Shown: positions 1 through 4,381, counted from the first letter of the stretch. The stretch is DNA of 6,119 nt from Candidatus Komeilibacteria bacterium RIFCSPHIGHO2_01_FULL_52_14 (GCA_001818365.1 MHKK01000058.1:1-6119); one strand, 5' to 3'. The notes: generated by a model from the letters alone, not told the origin. A program made the numbers and translations.

Positions 1-25
1 TGTTTGCTCTGCATGGACTGCGGAG

Positions 26-60
26 AAACAACAGGTTGCTCTTAGAACAAGCTGTTGTTT
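26..60. repeat. Inverted repeat at window start
   Basis: AAACAACAG at 26-34 pairs perfectly with CTGTTGTTT at 52-60, with partial further pairing in the 17-base interior. It could be the terminator of a gene lying before the window, but no clear T-run follows (the next bases are CGACG). No coding region can be assigned to 1-258; all three plus frames close early. Confidence 0.4.
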
Positions 61-112
61 CGACGTCCTGAGCGAGCCCGAGCGCAGTCGAGGGCGAGCC
101 GAAGGATGGTGA
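61..112. repeat. Dispersed 'CCTGAGCGA...CCGAAGG' repeat
   Basis: The stretch contains GTCCTGAGCGAGC, a CGAGCGCAGTCGAGG core and GAGCCGAAGG. A related version, CCTGAGCGAACGAAGTGAG followed by CCGAAGG, is nested inside the repeat at 4021-4119. This is a non-coding short interspersed repeat; the pattern is familiar from many uncultivated bacterial genomes (recall, not checked). Confidence 0.5.
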
Positions 113-134
113 ATCGACTGGTTGTTCCTAGCCT

Positions 135-176
135 GTCATTGCGAGCCGAGCCCGTGCGAGGCGTGGCAATCCCATT
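135..176. repeat. Half copy of CATTGCGAG repeat
   Basis: GTCATTGCGAG at 135-145 is followed by GCGTGGCAATCCC at 161-173. This matches the left half of the longer palindromic copies at 958-1053, 3016-3138 and 4021-4119, but the right half (CTCGCAATGACA) is missing, so it looks like a solo or truncated element. Confidence 0.6.
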
Positions 177-191
177 GAAATAATAAAAACC

Positions 192-216
192 AAAGCCCTG
201 CCCTGAGCGGGGCTTT
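192..216. terminator. Terminator-like hairpin, possibly bidirectional
   Basis: AAAGCCC at 192-198 pairs with GGGCTTT at 210-216 around an 11-base loop. On the minus strand the stem is followed by a T-rich tract (GGTTTTTATTATTT); on the plus strand only by TTTCGATT. It separates whatever lies to the left from the promoter of the gene at 259. Confidence 0.5.
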
Positions 217-227
217 CGATTCCAGGA

Positions 228-247
228 TTTTTTAAATAGTCTATAAT
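228..247 (+). promoter_or_regulatory. T-tract plus perfect -10 box for NERD gene
   Basis: A perfect TATAAT occupies 242-247 and a run of six T lies at 228-233, eight bases before it. No good -35 is visible at the usual 17-base spacing. The ATG at 259 is only 11 bases past the -10 box, so the transcript would have a leader of about 5 bases and no room for a Shine-Dalgarno site. The same T6-N8-TATAAT arrangement recurs at 1124-1143. Confidence 0.6.
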
Positions 248-258
248 TACGGACAGCT

Positions 259-906
259 ATGAATTTTGGATATTCAGAAAAAAAGATACTGCGTCTGGGC
301 TTAATAATGATTGCTCTTGCCCTGCTTGCAATGTTTCTTGCAAAAAATCATCAGTTTGTATCAATTCTGCTTTTTGTGATCATAGCTACATTCTTGGGAA
401 CATTTATAAAATTTCATAAAGGCCAAATGGCGGAATACGATGTCACGGATGAACTGAATAATTTACCTCCGGAATGGTATTATGACTGGGATCTTAACTT
501 TCAAAACAGAGGTAATATCGATGTAGCAGCAGTCGGCCCAACTGGAGTCTGGGCCATAGAAGTAAAAAGCCACAGTGGAACGATAAGTTTTCAAGATGGA
601 CAGCTTTTACGAAATAATTATCCGTTCGAAAAAAATTTCATAAAACAGGCTTGGGCTGAGGCATATGCTCTACGAGATTTCCTTACGAATAAATTAAATC
701 AAAACTTCAAAGTTCAGCCGGTTCTTTTATTCTCTAACCCCGAAGCGCGGATGAAGTTCGGCATGAAGCAAATCAATGGTATATATATAATCAATCGCAA
801 GTGGCTTCTCGATTTAGTACAAAAAAATGTCGTTCAAAATTTAGATGAAAATTCTATATCACTCATTAAGAGCGCTATAAAAGCTCATACTGTAGGACAA
901 AAATAG
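259..906 (+). CDS. Membrane-anchored NERD-domain protein
   Basis: This 215-residue protein has two hydrophobic segments near its N-terminus (about 11-28 and 34-50), followed by a cytoplasmic NERD (nuclease-related) domain from about residue 58 to 180. The PD-(D/E)xK-type core is visible: GNID with Asp88, the strand AAVGPTGVWAIEVKS with Glu101-x-Lys103, and a downstream Gln130 in KQA. These fit the metal-binding and catalytic positions of the NERD family, which is thought to contain nucleases but whose substrates are mostly unknown. Two N-terminal helices followed by a single NERD domain is a common arrangement. The start at 259 is the first ATG after a TATAAT box; no Shine-Dalgarno site is seen. 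It is transcribed alone: a repeat and a hairpin with a T-run separate it from the next gene. The family call is secure; DNA or RNA cleavage in the cell is inference. Confidence 0.87.
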   Translation: MNFGYSEKKILRLGLIMIALALLAMFLAKNHQFVSILLFVIIATFLGTFIKFHKGQMAEYDVTDELNNLPPEWYYDWDLNFQNRGNIDVAAVGPTGVWAIEVKSHSGTISFQDGQLLRNNYPFEKNFIKQAWAEAYALRDFLTNKLNQNFKVQPVLLFSNPEARMKFGMKQINGIYIINRKWLLDLVQKNVVQNLDENSISLIKSAIKAHTVGQK

Positions 907-957
907 ATTATTGCCAGCAGGCGATACCATACCCAACACACGAGCCGTGGCGTAAAC

Positions 958-1053
958 TGTCATTGCGAGCGAAGTGAGCTAAGCTCGACGGAGCGAAGCA
1001 ATCTCGACGGGATTGCCACGTCGTCCCGCATCGCGGGACTCCTCGCAATGACA
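958..1053. repeat. Full CATTGCGAG palindromic repeat, copy A
   Basis: TGTCATTGCGAG at 958-969 and CTCGCAATGACA at 1042-1053 are perfect 12-base inverted ends of a 96-base element. Inside are CAATC (999-1003) facing GATTG (1011-1015), and a separate small hairpin GTCCCGC-ATC-GCGGGAC at 1023-1039. The ends and the central CAATCTCG/CGGGATTGCCACG are shared with 4021-4119, while the small inner stems differ. No protein is encoded, so it resembles a REP/MITE-like non-autonomous element. Confidence 0.8.
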
Positions 1054-1089
1054 TACCCGACTAGACTGCCGGCCGGGACCGGCAAAAAC

Positions 1090-1129
1090 TCCGCGCAGCC
1101 TGCCTGTCGGCAGTCAGGCGGAATTTTTT
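1090..1129 (+). terminator. Hairpin with T-run between NERD and membrane-protein genes
   Basis: TCCGC at 1090-1094 can pair with GCGGA at 1118-1122, and inside it CTGCC (1100-1104) pairs with GGCAG (1109-1113) around TGTC. Six T follow at 1124-1129. This could end the transcript from 259-906. The same T-run is also part of the promoter-like T6-N8-TATAAT at 1124-1143, so terminator and promoter overlap. A smaller GCCGG/CCGGC hairpin lies just before it at 1068-1083. Confidence 0.55.
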
Positions 1130-1143
1130 AAAAGCGCTATAAT
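1124..1143 (+). promoter_or_regulatory. T-tract plus perfect -10 box for membrane-protein gene
   Basis: Six T at 1124-1129, eight bases, then a perfect TATAAT at 1138-1143. The spacing is identical to the element at 228-247. The ATG at 1159 lies 15 bases beyond the -10 box, implying a leader of about 9 bases. Confidence 0.6.
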
Positions 1144-1158
1144 AAATATTGCAAACCT

Positions 1159-1629
1159 ATGAAATTAAAATCTGACTCATACGTTGCCGCTGTGCATTTG
1201 GCCGGTGTCTTTGTGATCGCTACCCTATTGGCATTTCCCCTTGCTTCTATTTCAGCTACTTTATCATTAGACAGAACTACCGTTCTGGGATCTTTAATCC
1301 TGTTTATACTAAGCCTGGGCCTTTTATGGTTTTCGACCTGGGTCTCTGCGCATTTTTTCATCCGACGATATTTCTATATCAATAACTCAAAAAAGGTCGT
1401 CAGCATATTCATGCTCTATAATATTTTTTTAACATTTATAGCTATAGCCATTGGAATAATTGCTGGTGCTCTAGCTATAGGCCGTTTTCCGCAACCCGTA
1501 CTTCTGTTACTACCAATAATTCGCTCCCTTATCAAATTAGCCGTGTACTACTGCGCCAGCATTATGTACATCAAAGATAATCCTTCGCTGCCCGGAATGC
1601 TCATTAGTAAGACCGTAGCTCAACAATAA
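1159..1629 (+). CDS. Four-helix membrane protein of unknown function
   Basis: I do not recognise this 156-residue protein. It is very hydrophobic, with four likely membrane segments at about 10-34, 42-68, 80-107 and 113-137. A basic, aromatic loop (FFIRRYFY, then INNSKK) lies between helices 2 and 3, and the C-terminal tail of about 19 residues is polar. No catalytic or transport motif is visible. The ATG at 1159 is chosen because a TATAAT box lies 15 bases upstream and the hydrophobic segment begins shortly after. Its A/T-rich codons match the NERD gene. Three bases after its stop begins a broken duplicate of the small basic protein gene at 2888. An opposite-strand reading frame at 1137-1361 is a shadow. 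Confidence 0.75.
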   Translation: MKLKSDSYVAAVHLAGVFVIATLLAFPLASISATLSLDRTTVLGSLILFILSLGLLWFSTWVSAHFFIRRYFYINNSKKVVSIFMLYNIFLTFIAIAIGIIAGALAIGRFPQPVLLLLPIIRSLIKLAVYYCASIMYIKDNPSLPGMLISKTVAQQ

Positions 1630-1632
1630 AGT

Positions 1633-1680
1633 ATGAAAAAGAAAAACGTTCTCAAAAGCGCCGTGACTGGCGATTTTTAA
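1633..1680 (+). pseudogene. Truncated duplicate of the SAVTGRF small-protein gene
   Basis: The frame reads MKKKNVLKSAVTGDF and stops at 15 residues. Its first 13 codons match those of the intact gene at 2888-3013 with only two base differences, one giving Asn5 for Thr5 and one silent at Thr12. Restoring one C after GGC would give SAVTGRFLKSK before a stop, so a single-base deletion explains the Arg-to-Asp change and the early end. Beyond that the similarity is lost. It starts 3 bases after the stop of the membrane-protein gene and has no promoter of its own that I can see. It is probably a decayed copy, though a 15-residue peptide could still be made. Confidence 0.6.
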
Positions 1681-1689
1681 AAAGTAAAT

Positions 1690-1738
1690 AAAAAAGACTG
1701 CGTTTGTGCCCCGAGATCACCCGAAGGGTGATGCAGTC
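1690..1738 (-). terminator. Intrinsic terminator of the minus-strand Cys-rich unit
   Basis: Read on the minus strand, GACTGC and ATCACCC-TTC-GGGTGAT (1716-1732) are followed, after a GC-rich bulge, by GCAGTC and a run of six T (plus-strand A at 1690-1695). The outer pair GACTGC/GCAGTC lies at 1733-1738 and 1696-1701. It sits 43 bases after the stop codon at 1781, as expected for the end of that operon. Confidence 0.7.
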
Positions 1739-1780
1739 CTTCTCGGTCCAACCCCACAACGTGGGACTGGATTCAGGCGG

Positions 1781-2368
1781 TTATAGCAACGTTTCTGTTA
1801 CGTTGCCGTCGATGCGCAGTTCGACGGCGCCGGTCTTGGGATCCCTGCACTCGACATAGCCGTGGCGTCGTTGCGAACAGTAGACGGGAGGCTTCCCGAA
1901 GCGCGATTCACAGCTCCCGCTGAGCTTGCTGTGGAATGTCTTCCCACATCTGTCGTACGCATACGTCAGACAGTTCTCGTGCGAGGCCGTGGAGACGGTG
2001 CCGGAAGCTGAGGTCTTCTTGATGATCAGCACATCGTGCTTCTCCCCAGTGTTGGGGTCCCTGCAGATGACCCAGCCCTTCTGCGTCTTACTGTAGAAAA
2101 TCTTCCCGCACCAGTCTTCGGGGCAGAGGATGGGCTGCGGTGTACAGTCCGGGCATGGGGCGTTGCAGTCGGGCAGCGCTTCCTGGGCCTGAATGGAAGG
2201 CGAATTATTCTCCAGGAGGCGGGACGTGGTCGCCGCATCGTACAGGATGTAAGCGAAGAAACACACCCAGAACACACCGAGCAGTGACAGAATGACATTG
2301 CCCAGTTGCCAGCGGTGAGGTCTGATCTCGGAGTCCTGATGGTCCAAGGGATCGTACTTTTCGTCCAT
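1781..2368 (-). CDS. Single-pass membrane protein with duplicated Cys motif
   Basis: This 195-residue protein of unknown family has a charged N-terminal region (1-20), one membrane helix at about 22-43, a linker, and a Cys-rich extracytoplasmic part. Cys68, Cys72 and Cys75 form a PDCNAPCPDC cluster. Two copies of a module follow: CGKIFYSK (87-94) with GWVICRDPNTG (98-108), and CGKTFHSK (141-148) with GYVECRDPKTG (170-180). The shared pattern is CGKxFxSK...G(W/Y)VxCRDPxTG, so an internal duplication is clear. The paired Cys suggest disulfides or metal binding outside the membrane (inference). The ATG at 2368 is supported by AGGAGG six bases upstream on the minus strand. It is the second gene of a two-gene unit, 37 bases after the 103-residue protein. 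The DNA is more GC-rich than the genes at 259 and 1159. Confidence 0.75.
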   Translation of the reverse strand: MDEKYDPLDHQDSEIRPHRWQLGNVILSLLGVFWVCFFAYILYDAATTSRLLENNSPSIQAQEALPDCNAPCPDCTPQPILCPEDWCGKIFYSKTQKGWVICRDPNTGEKHDVLIIKKTSASGTVSTASHENCLTYAYDRCGKTFHSKLSGSCESRFGKPPVYCSQRRHGYVECRDPKTGAVELRIDGNVTETLL

Positions 2369-2373
2369 GGTTT

Positions 2374-2379
2374 CCTCCT
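2374..2379 (-). promoter_or_regulatory. Strong ribosome binding site, second Cys-rich gene
   Basis: The minus-strand reading is GAGGAGGAAACCATGGA, a full AGGAGG six to seven bases before the ATG at 2368. The AGGAGGAAACCATGGA context is identical at the upstream gene of the pair, which suggests common ancestry of the two leader segments or selection for matched translation. Confidence 0.75.
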
Positions 2380-2405
2380 CATGAAGAGTTTGTTTTGAAC
2401 AATCT

Positions 2406-2717
2406 TCAAGGGCTAGGCTGGTGCTTGAGCTCCAGCTGACCGTGCAGGGCGCTGAGCTGCCTCACACTCGGCATTTCAGCGTCGGGCAAACAGTTGGCGC
2501 AACATCCGTTGCAGGTCTTGGGCGGAGTAGCTTCTTTGCCGGACGGCAGGTTCTGCGAGGCTTTGACCTCATCGGAGAATCTGGAGGCCTTGATCCGCCA
2601 CTCCATCTCTCTTTCCATCGCCCTGATATCCAGTTCGGTGTAAACGATATTGACGATCATGCATGCGATGAAGCCCAGCATGAGAATCAGCATGGGTATG
2701 TCGGATTTGCGATCCAT
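2406..2717 (-). CDS. Small single-pass membrane protein with CxxCCxxC cluster
   Basis: This 103-residue protein of unknown family starts MDRKSDIP, has one membrane helix at about 7-26, a charged stretch with heptad-like character at 28-55 (ELDIRAMEREMEW), and a C-terminal cluster CNGCCANC with Cys69, Cys72, Cys73 and Cys76. A longer frame of 122 residues reaches back to 2774, but the ATG at 2717 is preferred: AGGAGG lies six bases upstream and the helix follows at once. Architecture and leader resemble the downstream 195-residue protein (short N-terminus, one helix, linker, Cys cluster), so the two may be distant paralogues or partners in one membrane complex (inference). The Cys cluster might bind metal or form disulfides. 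A plus-strand frame at 2421-2747 is a shadow. Confidence 0.72.
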   Translation of the reverse strand: MDRKSDIPMLILMLGFIACMIVNIVYTELDIRAMEREMEWRIKASRFSDEVKASQNLPSGKEATPPKTCNGCCANCLPDAEMPSVRQLSALHGQLELKHQPSP

Positions 2718-2722
2718 GGTTT

Positions 2723-2728
2723 CCTCCT
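2723..2728 (-). promoter_or_regulatory. Strong ribosome binding site, first Cys-rich gene
   Basis: The minus-strand reading is CAGGAGGAAACCATGGA. The AGGAGG at this spacing decides for the ATG at 2717 over the longer frame starting at 2774, which has no such site. Confidence 0.75.
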
Positions 2729-2789
2729 GCGGCTTTGCCGCGTCTGAAAGATGTTTATGTACGGATCTCGCCAATAGTGCGAATAATAC

Positions 2790-2818
2790 TTAATACCATA
2801 AACTAGATACAAAGTCAA
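2790..2818 (-). promoter_or_regulatory. Promoter of the Cys-rich membrane-protein unit
   Basis: On the minus strand TTGACT (2818-2813) is followed after 17 bases by TATTAA (2795-2790), a near-consensus sigma-70-type pair. The transcript would begin near 2783 and carry a leader of about 65 bases with a Shine-Dalgarno site before the ATG at 2717. This contrasts with the near-leaderless promoters of the plus-strand genes. Confidence 0.65.
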
Positions 2819-2825
2819 TGGTATT
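2792..2825. promoter_or_regulatory. Inverted repeat overlapping the minus-strand promoter
   Basis: AATACCAT at 2792-2799 and ATGGTATT at 2818-2825 are perfect 8-base inverted copies separated by 18 bases, and they overlap the -10 and -35 ends of the promoter at 2790-2818. Their centres lie 26 bases apart, which two subunits of a DNA-binding dimer could bridge across the spacer. No regulator gene is seen in the window, so an operator role is inference. Confidence 0.4.
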
Positions 2826-2874
2826 GGCTTAAATCCCCAGTTTTTGTGCTGATGATGTAATTATCTGAAAGCGG

Positions 2875-2880
2875 TATACT
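2875..2880 (+). promoter_or_regulatory. Possible -10 box for the 41-residue protein
   Basis: TATACT ends 7 bases before the ATG at 2888, so transcription would start at or within a base of the start codon (leaderless). No -35 box at normal spacing is visible. The call rests mainly on agreement with the placement of -10 boxes at 242, 1138 and 4126. Confidence 0.4.
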
Positions 2881-2887
2881 GATGAAT

Positions 2888-3013
2888 ATGAAAAAGAAAA
2901 CCGTTCTCAAAAGCGCCGTGACCGGACGGTTTGTAAACAAGGGCTATGCCAAAGGGCACCCTGATAAGACCTTCCGCGAAACGGTAAAGTCGTCGAGAAA
3001 GAGAAGGAAATAG
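2888..3013 (+). CDS. Small basic protein with SAVTGRFV motif
   Basis: This 41-residue frame begins MKKKTVLKSAVTGRFV, continues NKGYAKGHPDKTFRET, and ends in a basic tail (VKSSRKRRK). From memory, very similar short proteins with a (R/S)AVTGR(F/Y)V...HPxTT(V/F)xE pattern occur in many bacteria, usually as hypothetical proteins; this was not checked. The combination of that motif, a Lys/Arg-rich composition and a broken duplicate at 1633-1680 argues that it is a genuine gene. An in-frame ATG two codons earlier (2882) is possible, but the -10-like TATACT at 2875 favours 2888. It is flanked by the minus-strand promoter region and by a composite repeat that begins three bases after its stop. The function is unknown; nucleic-acid binding would fit the charge, but that is speculation. 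Confidence 0.68.
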   Translation: MKKKTVLKSAVTGRFVNKGYAKGHPDKTFRETVKSSRKRRK

Positions 3014-3015
3014 CA

Positions 3016-3138
3016 TGTCATTGCGAGCCCCGCTCCGCCAGCAGGCGGAGCGGGGCGTGGCAATCTCGATGAGGATTCTGAAAAACATCGGGATTGCTTC
3101 GTCGTCCACGACCTGCGGTCGGGACTCCTCGCAATGAC
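3016..3138. repeat. CATTGCGAG palindromic repeat, copy B with nested hairpin
   Basis: TGTCATTGCGAG at 3016-3027 faces CTCGCAATGAC at 3128-3138. The left half carries a perfect 13-base stem, GCCCCGCTCCGCC (3027-3039) with loop AGCA and its complement (3044-3056), absent from copies A and C. The central GTGGCAATCTCG and CGGGATTGC are kept, and the right half has another stem-forming stretch (GTCGTCCACGAC). It starts 3 bases after the stop of the 41-residue gene and may act as its transcript end. Confidence 0.78.
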
Positions 3139-3183
3139 GACCCTTTCACCCTTGACTCGCCTCGCAGATGGTCGCGCAAAGCG

Positions 3184-3216
3184 AGCCCGCATTGCAGGAT
3201 TGCCTCAGGATGACAA
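3184..3216. repeat. Degenerate partial repeat of the same family
   Basis: GCCCGCATTGCAGGATTGCC and CTCAGGATGACA resemble rearranged halves of the CATTGCGAG / CTCGCAATGACA element (CATTGC, GATTGCC, ATGACA), next to copy B. Nothing coding is supported between 3139 and 3289. Confidence 0.35.
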
Positions 3217-3264
3217 ATAAAAAAATCCCTGATAAGGTCATTTTGTTCATTGACAGAATGCTGT

Positions 3265-3286
3265 AAGGAGGAAATTAAAAGGAGGG
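3265..3286 (+). promoter_or_regulatory. Tandem Shine-Dalgarno sites before formyltransferase
   Basis: AAGGAGG at 3265-3271 and AAGGAGGG at 3279-3286 both precede the ATG at 3290. The second is very close to the start (4 bases from GGAGG to ATG); the first is about 18 bases away. Two perfect sites in a row are unusual, and they contrast with the neighbouring plus-strand genes, which have none. Confidence 0.6.
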
Positions 3287-3289
3287 CCC

Positions 3290-3946
3290 ATGGGCTCAAA
3301 ACCGCGGTTGCTCGTCTTTGCGTCCGGCACGCCGACTGGCGGCGGATCGGGCTTCGAGAAGCTGGTCGAGAACCAACGAAGAGGCGTTCTTGACGCCGAG
3401 ATCGTCGGCGTCGTTTCGAACCACAAGAACGGCGGCGTCCGCGAACGCGCCGACCGGCTTGGCATCAAGTTCCGCCATTTCCGGCAACCACACGAGGAAT
3501 ACATGTACCGCCTCATCGTCGAAGTATTCGATGCCGAGTGGGTCGCGCTCTCCGGCTGGCTCAATCTGACCAAAGGACTAGATCCGCGCACGACGTTCAA
3601 TATCCATCCGGGACCGTTGCCCCGCTTTGGCGGACCCGGCATGTACGGCCATCACGTGCACCAGGCGGTTATCGCCGCGTACTACGGGAGCGATATCACG
3701 GCGTCTGCCGTATCCATGCACTTTGTCACCGAGCCCAAAGGTCCGGACGACTACGACAAAGGGCCGGTGTTCTTTTCCTACCCGGTCGTCCTGCACGAAG
3801 GCGATACTGCCGAAACGATCGGCGCCCGCGTCAACGCGGCCGAGCACGAGTGGCAGTCGCGCATTACGAACCTGGTGGTCCATGGAGGTATTGGCTGGGA
3901 CGGAAAAAACCCGTCCTCGATGTGGGGGGCGCAACTCAACGCGTGA
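3290..3946 (+). CDS. PurN-like formyltransferase
   Basis: This 218-residue protein belongs to the phosphoribosylglycinamide formyltransferase (GART/PurN) fold family, which transfers a formyl group from 10-formyltetrahydrofolate to the amine of a nucleotide intermediate in purine synthesis. Family features in order: a Gly-rich phosphate loop GTPTGGGSGFEKL (13-25), VVSNHKNGGV (41-50), LSGW (87-90), NIHPGPLPRFGG (104-115) with the catalytic Asn104 and His106, VSMHFVTE (141-148), and DYDKGPVF (154-161) with Asp156 in the position of the third catalytic residue. The length is near the family norm of about 190-215. The start is set by a strong Shine-Dalgarno site. The gene is GC-rich compared with the A/T-rich genes at 259, 1159 and 5430, and it has no purine-pathway neighbours here. 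It may therefore be a stand-alone or acquired enzyme, or use another substrate such as a sugar nucleotide. Family call is sure, substrate is not. Confidence 0.88.
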   Translation: MGSKPRLLVFASGTPTGGGSGFEKLVENQRRGVLDAEIVGVVSNHKNGGVRERADRLGIKFRHFRQPHEEYMYRLIVEVFDAEWVALSGWLNLTKGLDPRTTFNIHPGPLPRFGGPGMYGHHVHQAVIAAYYGSDITASAVSMHFVTEPKGPDDYDKGPVFFSYPVVLHEGDTAETIGARVNAAEHEWQSRITNLVVHGGIGWDGKNPSSMWGAQLNA

Positions 3947-3952
3947 CCCCTT

Positions 3953-3996
3953 GGGGCGTCCAGCACCACTCGAACTTGAGTGGTGCTGGACGCCCC
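3953..3996 (+). terminator. 19-bp perfect hairpin after formyltransferase gene
   Basis: The arm 3953-3971 (GGGGCGTCCAGCACCACTC) is perfectly complementary to 3978-3996 with a 6-base loop, GAACTT. It starts 6 bases after the stop codon. No T-run follows (CTCCTCATAGC), so it is not a typical Rho-independent terminator; it could be a strong 3' end stabiliser or a transcription stop of another type. The first four bases can also pair with CCCC at 3947-3950. Confidence 0.6.
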
Positions 3997-4020
3997 CTCC
4001 TCATAGCATTTTGCAGGCAA

Positions 4021-4119
4021 TGTCATTGCGACCCTGAGCGAACGAAGTGAGCCGAAGGGGAAGCAATCTCGACGGGATTGCCACGTCGTCGAGCTGAGCT
4101 CGACTTCCTCGCAATGACA
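4021..4119. repeat. CATTGCGAG palindromic repeat, copy C
   Basis: TGTCATTGCGA at 4021-4031 faces TCGCAATGACA at 4109-4119. The centre CAATCTCGACGGGATTGCC is the same as in copy A. The left half has acquired the CCTGAGCGA...CCGAAGG repeat seen at 61-112, and the right half a near-palindrome GTCGAGCT-G-AGCTCGAC (4088-4104). Its right end abuts the extended -10 box of the next gene, so the repeat supplies that gene's upstream promoter region. Confidence 0.8.
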
Positions 4120-4122
4120 GTA

Positions 4123-4131
4123 TGATAGAAT
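4123..4131 (+). promoter_or_regulatory. Extended -10 box, leaderless gene
   Basis: TGATAGAAT (TG-N-TAGAAT) ends 6 bases before the ATG at 4138, so transcription would start at the A of the start codon. It lies directly behind repeat copy C. Confidence 0.55.
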
Positions 4132-4137
4132 GAATAC

Positions 4138-4380
4138 ATGAAAATCGACTCAAAAGAACTCAAAGATTTTATCAAGTCGGCGCTCGATGCGATCCGTGAC
4201 GGAGTTAAGGATAGCGAGGATTTCCACATCGACGGACCGGTGACATTCAGTTTGGCAATCATCAACAAGAGCGAACGCGGCGGCGGTCTTAAGATCTACG
4301 TCACCAACGCCAGCGCCAAATACAAGAAAGAGCAGATCTCAAAACTCGAGTTCAGGGTAAAAACAATTCCGAAAAAGTAA
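4138..4380 (+). CDS. Small conserved-looking protein, possibly Trypco2-like
   Basis: This 80-residue protein has an N-terminal amphipathic helix (LKDFIKSALDAIRDGVKDSE, about 8-27), a short FHIDGPVTFSLAI segment (29-41), a Gly-rich turn (ERGGG), and a beta-type C-terminus with KLEFRVKTIPKK. The order helix, then V-x-F-x-V-A-type strand, then GG turn, then final strand reminds me of the small trypsin-co-occurring domain (Trypco2) and of related hypothetical proteins. That is a memory-based resemblance with low certainty. The ATG is supported by the extended -10 box 6 bases upstream. It is followed 1 base after its stop by a 51-base palindrome that separates it from the nucleotide-hydrolase cluster. 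No function is proposed. Confidence 0.68.
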   Translation: MKIDSKELKDFIKSALDAIRDGVKDSEDFHIDGPVTFSLAIINKSERGGGLKIYVTNASAKYKKEQISKLEFRVKTIPKK

Positions 4381-4381
4381 C

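Noticed and set aside
1..45. Possible C-terminal end of a zinc-finger-like frame (CLLCMDCGETTGCS then TAG)
   Set aside because: Only 14 residues are visible, all three frames close early, and an inverted repeat covers the end, so a gene tail cannot be told from chance.
2406..2774. 122-residue form of the first Cys-rich membrane protein
   Set aside because: The extra 19 residues would include the ribosome site AGGAGG as coding sequence, and the upstream ATG lacks its own site; the start at 2717 is better.
3250..3278. TTGACA at 3250-3255 as -35 box for the formyltransferase gene
   Set aside because: No acceptable -10 lies 16-18 bases downstream, and transcription from there would start in or after the Shine-Dalgarno site.
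2861..3299. Three minus-strand frames of 82-93 residues
   Set aside because: They run through the CATTGCGAG repeat and the antisense of the 41-residue gene, have low-complexity translations, and have no start signals; they are shadows.
3247..4050. Several long frames on both strands inside the formyltransferase gene
   Set aside because: GC-rich coding DNA opens other frames. Only the 218-residue frame has family motifs and a ribosome site; the others are Arg/Pro/Ser-rich shadows.
958..4119. CRISPR-like array from the repeated CATTGCGAG elements
   Set aside because: Copies are about 1-2 kb apart, of different length and with internal palindromes; there are no regular spacers and no cas genes.
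4023..4268. 81-residue minus-strand frame
   Set aside because: It covers repeat copy C and the antisense of the 80-residue gene, with no start signal or recognisable motif.
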